A stretch of DNA of 5,043 nucleotides from an uncultured Anaerosacchariphilus sp. (GTDB lineage: Bacteria > Bacillota > Clostridia > Lachnospirales > Lachnospiraceae), in NCBI GenBank assembly GCA_934402125.1, contig CAKRTY010000140.1:1-5043 (forward strand), read 5' to 3'. This document shows, piece after piece, positions 1 through 5,043 of this stretch. The translations under genes and the position numbers were made by a program. The stretch's first letter is position 1. Each line of letters starts with the position of its first letter. The notes below the pieces were generated by a model. It was not told the DNA's origin. It saw only the letters and a program-made list of their open reading frames with translations, and made no database searches.

Positions 1-39
1 AACTATATCTGCGGAATCTGCTATTTTTATATTACGTTT

Positions 40-68
40 ATAGTATCACTTTCATACACAAAATGCAA
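40..68 (-). promoter_or_regulatory. Possible minus-strand promoter for a gene off the left edge
   Basis: Read on the minus strand, TTGCAT (plus 63-68) and TACTAT (plus 40-45) are separated by 17 bases. The -10 is preceded by TGA, giving an extended -10 (TGnTACTAT). A start would fall near base 33. The -35 matches consensus at only three of six positions, so the call rests on spacing and the extended -10. No ribosome binding site or start codon is visible in the remaining 33 bases, so the gene it would serve is outside the window. Confidence 0.3.
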
Positions 69-100
69 ACTTCATTCAGCCTAAAACGAAGAAAATTTCA

Positions 101-142
101 AAAGAAAAGCCGCCCGGTTGCCCGGACGGCCTTTCTTTTTCT
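101..142. terminator. Intrinsic terminator, usable on both strands
   Basis: A 22-base hairpin at 109-130 pairs GCCG-C-CCGG with CCGG-A-CGGC around a four-base loop. On the plus strand the fifth pair is a C-A mismatch and the hairpin is followed by CTTTCTTTTTCTT. On the minus strand the same position becomes a U-G wobble, so the stem is continuous over nine pairs, and it is followed by TTTTCTTTT. The minus reading is therefore slightly better and would end the candidate small RNA. The plus reading could end a gene left of the window. Confidence 0.85.
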
Positions 143-153
143 TATGAGGGGGG

Positions 154-180
154 AGATAGTGATGTCTTAATCAACTATCT
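154..180. repeat. Inverted repeat (bulged 10-bp stem)
   Basis: AGATAGT at 154-160 and ACTATCT at 174-180 are perfect reverse complements. The stem extends inward by three pairs (161-163 with 170-172) past one bulged A. It sits directly downstream of the minus-strand TATAAT box and directly before the C6 tract, so I read it as the 5' hairpin of the candidate small RNA. An operator for a dimeric regulator is the alternative. Confidence 0.6.
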
Positions 181-187
181 GACGTTT

Positions 188-216
188 ATTATACGCAGAA
201 AATGTGTTCAAAGTAT
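188..216 (-). promoter_or_regulatory. Possible promoter of the minus-strand small RNA
   Basis: On the minus strand the -10 hexamer is a perfect TATAAT (plus 188-193). It is followed by AAACGT, the same six bases that follow the -10 of the candidate promoter at 40-68. The -35 region is weak: at 16-17 base spacing only TACTTT or ATACTT is available. A better-looking TTGAAC (plus 206-211) lies only 12 bases away, which is too close. The case rests on the -10 and on the hairpin beginning exactly where the start site is expected. Confidence 0.4.
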
Positions 217-297
217 GTCCAGTTTCTAAAAGAATCATAAAAAAAGGACGGATTTCCTTATGAAAATCTTAACAGAAGCGAAAATCAGTCGTAAGGA
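195..297. other. Intergenic stretch with nothing identified
   Basis: This AT-rich spacer lies between the two divergent promoters. It contains an A7 run (239-245) and a weak 5-bp hairpin (AAGGA 244-248 with TCCTT 255-259). I see no gene, riboswitch or convincing operator in it. Confidence 0.5.
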
Positions 298-327
298 TTG
301 GAAAAGAAGGGGCAGGTATGCTATAAT
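298..327 (+). promoter_or_regulatory. Extended -10 promoter of the epimerase-murE-priA-def operon
   Basis: TTGGAA (298-303) and a perfect TATAAT (322-327) are 18 bases apart. TGC at 319-321 immediately precedes the hexamer, making an extended -10. A start near 334 leaves a leader of about 38 nt before the first gene, with a strong ribosome binding site at its end and no obvious structured regulatory element. This is the best sigma-A-type promoter in the window and the natural start of the four-gene unit. Confidence 0.75.
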
Positions 328-358
328 GAGCCTCAGAGAAACCGGCGCAGGATCGGGC

Positions 359-365
359 AGGAGGT
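359..365 (+). promoter_or_regulatory. Ribosome binding site fixing the first gene's start
   Basis: AGGAGGT lies six bases before the ATG at 372, near-ideal spacing. It decides between this ATG and a second in-frame ATG three codons later at 381, in favour of the first. Confidence 0.85.
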
Positions 366-371
366 ATAGAG

Positions 372-1250
372 ATGGCAGAAATGCGGACACTGGAAAATGC
401 ATATCTTATGGTAGAGGTGAGCGACGCAGGCGCGGAGCTTTCCCGTGTATATGATAAAAAGAAGGAGCGGGAGGTTCTCTGGAACGCGGATCCCAGATAC
501 TGGGGACGTCACGCACCGATTCTGTTTCCCTTTGTGGGAAAGCTGAACGGAGGCGTCTACCGTTATGAAGGAAACGAGTATACCATGGGCGCTCACGGCT
601 TTGCCCGGGATATGGACTTTGCCTGGGTGGAGACGGGGGAAGATTTTGTGACCCATCGTCTGGTGCCCACGGCGCAGACAAAGGAAAATTACCCCTTTGA
701 TTTCGAGCTTCTGGTGACGCACCGGCTCACAGACAACTGCATCCGTGTGGAATGGACCGTAAAGAACCGGGACAGCAAAACCATGTACTATGCCATCGGC
801 GGCCATCCGGCCTTCTATGTGGACTCTGTGATGGGCTGCCGTCTGGTATTTGAAGGAAAAAACAGCCTGTCCTGTACCGGCATCGACCTGCCAACAGGAA
901 CCGCGGACGCGGAGCATCCGGTGACGCTGGCGCTGACCGACCATGTATACACAGTTGGTGAGCATACCTTCGACGCGGATACCATGATATTTGATAAAAG
1001 CCAGGTAAAGAAGGTAAGACTGGAGGAGGCAGACGGAACCGGACGGGTGACCCTGATCTGCCCGGACGCGGAGCAGGTGGGAATCTGGTCCCCGGTTCAG
1101 AAGCAGGCCCCCTTTATCTGTCTGGAGCCCTGGCTGGGCCGCTGTGACAACAAGGGCTTTACCGGGGAACTGAAGGACCGATACGGCGAGCAGAGCCTGG
1201 AGGCCGGAGGAACCTTTACGACAGCGTATGAAATCGTAGTAGAGAAATAA
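372..1250 (+). CDS. Aldose 1-epimerase family protein (LacX-type galactose mutarotase-like)
   Basis: The 292-residue cytoplasmic protein has no signal peptide or membrane segment and matches the length of the LacX-like branch of the galactose mutarotase fold. This family interconverts alpha and beta anomers of free sugars, or in some branches binds sugar phosphates. Landmarks in order are YWGRHAPILFPFVGKL at 43-58, HGFARD at 75-80 (His75), GGHPAF at 143-148 (His145), FDKSQ at 207-211 and LEPW at 251-254 (Glu252). By analogy with characterised GalM enzymes, His75 and His145 would be the active-site histidines and Glu252 the catalytic base, with Asp208 a possible sugar ligand. The assignment of individual residues is inference. 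The gene sits directly behind the operon promoter and 16 bases before murE. No sugar transport or catabolic gene is nearby, so its substrate cannot be read from context. Confidence 0.88.
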   Translation: MAEMRTLENAYLMVEVSDAGAELSRVYDKKKEREVLWNADPRYWGRHAPILFPFVGKLNGGVYRYEGNEYTMGAHGFARDMDFAWVETGEDFVTHRLVPTAQTKENYPFDFELLVTHRLTDNCIRVEWTVKNRDSKTMYYAIGGHPAFYVDSVMGCRLVFEGKNSLSCTGIDLPTGTADAEHPVTLALTDHVYTVGEHTFDADTMIFDKSQVKKVRLEEADGTGRVTLICPDAEQVGIWSPVQKQAPFICLEPWLGRCDNKGFTGELKDRYGEQSLEAGGTFTTAYEIVVEK

Positions 1251-1266
1251 AGACAGGAGACATTCT

Positions 1267-2736
1267 ATGAGAGCAGCAAGGGAATTATTGAAGGATCTGA
1301 AATACCAGGTCGTAAACGGCAGTATTGACGTCAATGTAAGCGAGCTTGTATACAATACAAAAAAAGTAAAGAAGGAGTGCATGTTCGTCTGCATTAAGGG
1401 TGCGAATTTTGACAGTCACGATGTGGCGGGCGAAGCGGCAAAGAACGGAGCGGTAGTCATTGTAGCCGAGCATCCGGTGGAGGTTCCGGAAGGGACGGCA
1501 GTGGTGATGGTGGAGGATACCCGCTATGCCCTGGCCCTGATTTCCGCGGCCTATTTCGATTATCCGGCGAAGAAAATGAAGGTTATCGGTATCACCGGAA
1601 CCAAGGGAAAGACCACCACCACCTTTATGATCCGTTCGATTCTGGAGCATGCGGGAATCCGCACCGGTCTCATCGGAACCATCGAGGTCATCATTGGCGA
1701 CAAGCATATCCCGGCCCACAATACCACGCCGGAGTCCTATGAGATTCAGGAATACTTCGCCCAGATGGCGGCGGCAGGCTGTAAGGTAGCCGTGATGGAG
1801 GTATCCTCCCAGGGACTGAAGCTTCACCGGACGGCAGGGATCCAGTTTGACATCGGTATCTTTACCAATCTGGCGCCTGACCATATCGGGGAAAATGAGC
1901 ACGCCAGCTTCGAGGAATATATGGAGTGCAAGAGCCGCCTGTTCCGTCAGTGCGAGACAGGCATTGTCAACGCGGACGATGAACACGGCGCGGATATCCT
2001 GAAGGGCCACACCTGTCAGGTGGAGACCTACGGCTTTTCGGAGAAGGCGGATCTGCGGGCTTCCCAGGTGAAGCTGGTGAACCGTCCGGGCTTCCTGGGC
2101 GTAGCGTACCACGTATCCGGTCTGATGGATTTCGATGTGGAGATCGATATGCCGGGCCGCTTCAGTGTATACAATTCCCTGGTGGCCATCGCGGTCTGCC
2201 GCCATTTTGACATTCCGAAGGAGGATATGCTGGCAGCCCTGGACGTGGTACAGACCAAGGGCCGTATCGAGAAGGTGAAGGTCTCCGACGACTTTACGCT
2301 GATGATTGATTACGCCCACAACGCCATGAGTCTGGAAAGCCTGCTGACCACATTAAAGGAATACAACCCGAAGCGCCTGATCTGCGTCTTCGGCTGCGGC
2401 GGCAACCGTTCCAAGCTGCGCCGCTATGAGATGGGCGAGGTGTCCGGTAATCTGGCGGATCTGACGGTCATTACCTCCGACAACCCCCGTTTCGAGGAGC
2501 CCCAGGCCATCATCGACGATATCAAGATCGGCATGGCGAAGACCAGCGGAAAATACGTGGAAATCATTGACCGCAAGGAGGCTATCCGCTACGTCATTGC
2601 CCATGGACAGCCCGGCGACGTTATTGTACTGGCCGGAAAGGGCCATGAGGACTATCAGGAAATCTGCGGCGTCAAGCACCCGATGGACGAGAGGGTGCTG
2701 ATAGCAGAGGTTCTGGAGGAGTTAGGTAGAAAGTGA
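1267..2736 (+). CDS. murE: UDP-N-acetylmuramoyl-L-alanyl-D-glutamate--2,6-diaminopimelate ligase (MurE)
   Basis: This cytoplasmic ATP-dependent ligase adds the third residue of the peptidoglycan stem peptide to UDP-MurNAc-L-Ala-D-Glu. Its 489 residues are normal for the family. The N-terminal uridine-binding domain covers about 1-100. The central ATPase has the P-loop GTKGKTTT at 111-118, NTTPE at 152-156, MEVSSQGL at 177-184, DHIGENEH at 205-212 and the expected carbamylated lysine at K222. The C-terminal domain has DYAHN at 348-352, GCGGNR at 376-381, DNPRFEEP at 405-412 and GKGHEDYQ at 457-464. The positions known in E. coli MurE to contact meso-DAP (R389, N414, R416, G464, E468) correspond here to R381, N406, R408, G457 and E461, so meso-DAP rather than lysine is the likely substrate. 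The central SSQGL/DHIG segment resembles streptococcal-type MurE more than the usual SSHAL/DHLDYHG form. The start is supported by AGGAG at 1255-1259, seven bases before the ATG. The stop overlaps priA. Confidence 0.96.
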   Translation: MRAARELLKDLKYQVVNGSIDVNVSELVYNTKKVKKECMFVCIKGANFDSHDVAGEAAKNGAVVIVAEHPVEVPEGTAVVMVEDTRYALALISAAYFDYPAKKMKVIGITGTKGKTTTTFMIRSILEHAGIRTGLIGTIEVIIGDKHIPAHNTTPESYEIQEYFAQMAAAGCKVAVMEVSSQGLKLHRTAGIQFDIGIFTNLAPDHIGENEHASFEEYMECKSRLFRQCETGIVNADDEHGADILKGHTCQVETYGFSEKADLRASQVKLVNRPGFLGVAYHVSGLMDFDVEIDMPGRFSVYNSLVAIAVCRHFDIPKEDMLAALDVVQTKGRIEKVKVSDDFTLMIDYAHNAMSLESLLTTLKEYNPKRLICVFGCGGNRSKLRRYEMGEVSGNLADLTVITSDNPRFEEPQAIIDDIKIGMAKTSGKYVEIIDRKEAIRYVIAHGQPGDVIVLAGKGHEDYQEICGVKHPMDERVLIAEVLEELGRK

Positions 2737-4970
2737 AATTTGCCAATATCATTGTAGATATTTCCCTGGAAAAGCTGGATCGGACCTTTCAGTACCGGGT
2801 CCCGGAGGAGCTGCAGGACGTCTTAAAAGAAGGCATGCAGGTAAGGGTTCCCTTTGGAAACGGGGGCCGGACGCTGTCCGGCTATGTGCTGGAGCTGACG
2901 GATACCTGTGAATGGGAGGCGGATAAAATCAAACCCATTCTGGGCCTGGAGGAAAAGAGCGTCTGCCTGGAGGGACAGCTGATTGCCCTGGCGGCCTGGA
3001 TGCGGCGGACCTATGGCTCTACCATGAATCAGGCCCTGAAAACGGTGCTTCCGGTGAAAAAAAGCGTGCAGGAAAAGATTTCCAGAAAAATCCATCTGGC
3101 AGTTCCAAGAGAAGAAGCAGAAATGGCGCTTGCGGAGATGGAAAGAAAGCACCAGACGGCCCGGGCCCGGGTCCTGAGACCCCTGCTTGAGCAGGAGGAA
3201 CGTAAGGGACTGGATTACGGAGCAGCCCAGCGGGATCTGGGTCTGACGGCAGCCACGGCCAGAAAGCTTCAGGATCTGGGGCTGATCCGTGTAGAGACGG
3301 ATACGATTTTCCGCAATCCGATCCGCCCCTCTGAGGTGGCGGCCCATCCCGTCACCCTGTATCCGGCCCAGCAGAGGATTGTGGACGATGTACTCAGGCG
3401 GACGGCGGCGGGGGATCTGCGGCCCTCCCTGATTCACGGCGTCACCGGAAGTGGCAAGACAGAGGTCTACATGGAGCTGATCGCGTCTGTGCTGGAGCAG
3501 GGCAGGGAAGCCATTGTGCTGATCCCGGAGATTGCGCTGACCTTCCAGACGGTACTCCGGTTCTACCGGAGGTTTGGGGATCAGGTAGCCGTGATGCATT
3601 CGAAGCTGTCGGCCGGAGAGCGGTACGATCAGTTTGAACGGGCCAGACGGGGGCAGGCCAGAGTGATGATTGGCCCCAGGTCAGCCTTATTTACGCCATT
3701 TTCCAGGCTGGGTATTATCGTCATAGACGAGGAGCATGAGGGCAGTTATAAAAGTGAAAACGCGCCCCGGTACCATGCCAGGGAGGCGGCTATCGAGCGT
3801 GCCCGCATGTGCGGAGCCTTTGTGGTGCTGGGCTCGGCCACGCCGTCGGTGGACTCCTACGCGTACGCCAGGGAGGGCAGATACCAGCTCTATGAGCTTC
3901 CGGCCCGGGTGGAAAACCGGGCTATGCCGGAGACAGAGGTGGTGGATCTTCGGGAGGAGCTGCGACTGGGAAATCGTTCCATTTTCAGCGCCCGTCTGAA
4001 GGAGCTTATGGAGGATCGTCTGAAAAAGGGCGAGCAGATCATGCTTTTCCTGAACCGGCGGGGCTATGCGGGCTTTGTTTCTTGCAGAGCCTGCGGACAT
4101 GTGATAAAATGTCCACATTGCGATGTGTCGCTGTCCCTTCATGGAGGAGGCCGGATGATCTGCCATTACTGCGGATACCAGACGGCCGCGCCGAAGAAAT
4201 GTCCCTCCTGCGGATCGGCTTATATCGGAGCCTTCCGGGCAGGAACCCAGCAGGTGGCAGAGGCGGCAGGAAAAGCCTTTCCGGGAGCGAGGGTTCTCCG
4301 CATGGACTTCGATACCACCCGGCAGAAGGGCGGCTACGAGCAGATTCTGGAGACATTTTCCAAAAGACAGGCAGATATTCTGGTGGGAACCCAGATGATT
4401 GTAAAAGGACATGATTTCCCCGGCGTGACGCTGGTTGGCGTGCTGGCGGCGGATCTGTCCCTCTACGGGGGCGATTACCGGGCGGCAGAGCGGACCTTTC
4501 AGCTTCTGGTGCAGGCGGCAGGCCGGGCAGGCCGGGGCAGCAGGCCGGGAACCGCGGTGATTCAGACCTATAGCCCGGATCACTATAGCATTGAGACGGC
4601 GGCAGCCCAGGATTATCAGGCGTTTTTTGAAAAGGAAATGGCGTTCCGGCAGATGATGAATTATCCTCCGGCGGCCCATCTGATGGCCCTGTATCTGATG
4701 TCGGAGGACGAGGAAGCCCTGAACCGGGGCGCAGAGCGGCTAAAGGAGCTGGTTGCAGGACACACCCGACGGGAAATCGTGCTGATCGGTCCGGCGGACG
4801 CGGGACTTTCGAAGCTGAAGGATGTCTATCGCAAAGTGCTGTATCTGAAATGTACGGAAATGGCATATTTAACAGAATGGAAGGAATGGATGGAGAAGAC
4901 GCTTTCGAAAGAAAGAGAATTCTCTGCCTTCAATATACAGTTTGATATGGATCCCGTGAATCCCTTTTAA
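2733..4970 (+). CDS. priA: Primosomal protein N' (replication restart helicase PriA)
   Basis: PriA is a superfamily 2, 3'-to-5' DNA helicase that recognises stalled forks and D-loops and reloads the replicative helicase. The 745-residue length is typical for Firmicutes. The N-terminal fork-binding domain (about 1-105) opens with the usual pattern DISLEKLDRTFQYRVPE. A winged-helix-like region follows (about 140-190). The helicase core has Walker A GVTGSGKT at 236-243, DEEH at 332-335, PRYHARE at 345-351 and GSATPS at 367-372. The zinc module has all eight cysteines: C451, C454, C460, C463, C477, C480, C490 and C493. The second RecA lobe has VGTQMIVKGHDF at 551-562 and QAAGRAGR at 594-601. All key residues are present, so the protein should be active. 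The start is GTG at 2733, overlapping the murE stop as GTGA. The N-terminal match begins within a few residues of it, which supports this start. A GGAGG at 2715-2719 is rather distant and AGG at 2724-2726 is closer, so translational coupling to murE is likely. Confidence 0.98.
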   Translation: MKFANIIVDISLEKLDRTFQYRVPEELQDVLKEGMQVRVPFGNGGRTLSGYVLELTDTCEWEADKIKPILGLEEKSVCLEGQLIALAAWMRRTYGSTMNQALKTVLPVKKSVQEKISRKIHLAVPREEAEMALAEMERKHQTARARVLRPLLEQEERKGLDYGAAQRDLGLTAATARKLQDLGLIRVETDTIFRNPIRPSEVAAHPVTLYPAQQRIVDDVLRRTAAGDLRPSLIHGVTGSGKTEVYMELIASVLEQGREAIVLIPEIALTFQTVLRFYRRFGDQVAVMHSKLSAGERYDQFERARRGQARVMIGPRSALFTPFSRLGIIVIDEEHEGSYKSENAPRYHAREAAIERARMCGAFVVLGSATPSVDSYAYAREGRYQLYELPARVENRAMPETEVVDLREELRLGNRSIFSARLKELMEDRLKKGEQIMLFLNRRGYAGFVSCRACGHVIKCPHCDVSLSLHGGGRMICHYCGYQTAAPKKCPSCGSAYIGAFRAGTQQVAEAAGKAFPGARVLRMDFDTTRQKGGYEQILETFSKRQADILVGTQMIVKGHDFPGVTLVGVLAADLSLYGGDYRAAERTFQLLVQAAGRAGRGSRPGTAVIQTYSPDHYSIETAAAQDYQAFFEKEMAFRQMMNYPPAAHLMALYLMSEDEEALNRGAERLKELVAGHTRREIVLIGPADAGLSKLKDVYRKVLYLKCTEMAYLTEWKEWMEKTLSKEREFSAFNIQFDMDPVNPF

Positions 4971-4987
4971 AGCCTTTTAAGGGGGGG
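4963..4987 (+). repeat. Tandem CCTTTTAA repeat followed by a G7 tract
   Basis: CCTTTTAA occurs at 4963-4970, where it contains the priA stop codon, and again at 4973-4980. Seven G's follow at 4981-4987. CCCTT (4962-4966) can pair with AAGGG (4979-4983) around a 12-base loop, a weak hairpin with no U tract, so it is not a terminator. The tract may matter for mRNA structure in the priA-def gap, or may simply be a slippage-prone sequence. Confidence 0.5.
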
Positions 4988-5000
4988 AACTGGGAGAGAA

Positions 5001-5007
5001 AGGAAGG
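5001..5007 (+). promoter_or_regulatory. Ribosome binding site of def
   Basis: AGGAAGG lies six bases before the ATG at 5014, with a purine-rich flank. It supports that ATG as the start of the truncated last gene. Confidence 0.75.
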
Positions 5008-5013
5008 AAAAAA

Positions 5014-5043
5014 ATGGCAATCAGAAATATCAGAGAGCTGGGA
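5014..5043 (+). CDS. def: Peptide deformylase, N-terminal fragment (cut by window end)
   Basis: Only ten codons are present, reading MAIRNIRELG. This is the typical opening of peptide deformylase (MAIRxIRExGDPxLR), the metalloenzyme that removes the formyl group from the N-terminal methionine of nascent proteins. A good ribosome binding site precedes it, and priA followed by def is a common order in Firmicutes. None of the catalytic motifs is inside the window, so the identification rests on the N-terminus and the neighbourhood. It begins 43 bases after the priA stop with no terminator between, which fits the same transcript. Confidence 0.8.
   Translation, partial: MAIRNIRELG

Larger units (their letters stand above)
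100..181 (-). ncRNA. Candidate small RNA, about 80 nt, with exposed C6 tract
   Basis: On the minus strand a TATAAT box ends at base 188, so transcription would start near 180-181. The first transcribed bases would form a hairpin: AGATAGT (plus 154-160) pairs with ACTATCT (174-180), then continues past a single bulged A173 with GAT (161-163) and ATC (170-172), closing a 6-nt loop. Next come six C's (plus 148-153), a purine-rich linker (131-147), and a GC-rich hairpin followed by TTTTCTTTT. The arrangement of start site, 5' hairpin, unpaired C-rich stretch and intrinsic terminator is typical of Gram-positive trans-acting sRNAs, in which C-rich loops pair with G-rich ribosome binding regions. 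No open reading frame is apparent. It may instead be a bidirectional terminator beside an unrelated inverted repeat. I do not recognise it as a named RNA family. Confidence 0.4.

Noticed and set aside
11..21. Pseudo-palindrome GCGGAATCTGC near the left edge
   Set aside because: Only 11 bases with a mismatch, no second copy in the window, and no clear relation to a promoter beyond lying downstream of the candidate start near 33.
244..259. Five-bp hairpin next to an A7/T7 run, possible minus-strand terminator
   Set aside because: The stem is short and AT-rich with a six-base loop, and there is no minus-strand gene to its right for it to terminate.
260..454. A 64-codon plus-strand reading frame overlapping the start of the epimerase gene
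   Set aside because: It contains the operon promoter (298-327), so the main transcript would start inside it. It runs out of frame through the first gene, its product is arginine-rich with no family resemblance, and its AAGGA is poorly spaced and folded into a small hairpin.
1325..1356. Promoter-like TTGACG, 18 bases, TATACA inside the start of murE, with a TGACGTCA palindrome
   Set aside because: It lies in coding sequence for the normal MurE N-terminus. The -10 is only a four-of-six match with no extended element, and nothing downstream needs a separate start there. A mapped transcript start near 1361 would revive it.
333..1394. Long minus-strand open frame opposite the epimerase gene
   Set aside because: It lies antisense to a clear family match, has no ribosome binding site I can support, and its translation resembles no protein. 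Long antisense frames are common opposite GC-rich genes.
1285..2319. Long minus-strand open frame opposite murE
   Set aside because: Antisense to an unmistakable MurE, with a histidine/arginine-rich product typical of a shadow frame.
3687..4866. Two minus-strand open frames and two plus-strand frames overlapping priA
   Set aside because: All overlap the well-conserved PriA helicase and zinc motifs in other frames. The products are rich in proline, arginine or cysteine with no recognisable domain.
4962..4983. Possible terminator between priA and def
   Set aside because: The pairing is only five base pairs with a 12-base loop and is followed by G's, not U's, so it cannot work as an intrinsic terminator.

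Overview
The window reads as an ordinary housekeeping segment of a Gram-positive Clostridia chromosome, most likely Lachnospiraceae. The grounds are strong AGGAGG-type ribosome binding sites, the gene order murE-priA-def, a MurE with a meso-diaminopimelate signature, and PriA wording (GTQ after the zinc module, the LAADLSLY stretch) that I associate with that family. Coding DNA is GC-rich (36 of 60 bases in a hand count at 3421-3480). The first 100 bases are AT-rich (29 of 100 are G or C). The family assignment is inference from memory, not a database result.

Bases 1-371 are intergenic. The left part appears to be organised on the minus strand. A possible minus-strand promoter at 40-68 points off the left edge. 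To its right is a candidate small RNA of about 80 nt, read from about 181 down to about 100. It has a TATAAT box at 188-193, a bulged hairpin, a bare C6 tract, a purine-rich linker, and a GC hairpin with U tract at 101-142. Bases 195-297 hold nothing I can name. On the plus strand, an extended -10 promoter at 298-327 starts a leftward-to-rightward operon.

The operon has four plus-strand genes. The first (372-1250) is a LacX-type aldose 1-epimerase-like protein. The second (1267-2736) is murE, which adds the third amino acid to the peptidoglycan stem peptide. The third (2733-4970) is priA, the replication-restart helicase, which overlaps murE by four bases. The fourth is the first ten codons of def, peptide deformylase, cut by the right edge. 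Gaps are 16, -4 and 43 bases with no convincing terminator between genes, so co-transcription is likely. The shared theme is growth: cell wall precursor synthesis, fork restart and N-terminal protein maturation. The sugar mutarotase is the odd member.

I see no mobile element, CRISPR array, defence system, tRNA or rRNA. The only part that may be undescribed is the minus-strand small RNA candidate. Other points are a MurE with a streptococcal-like central segment but DAP-type specificity residues, and a G7 tract in the def leader that could pair with the C6 tract of the candidate RNA.
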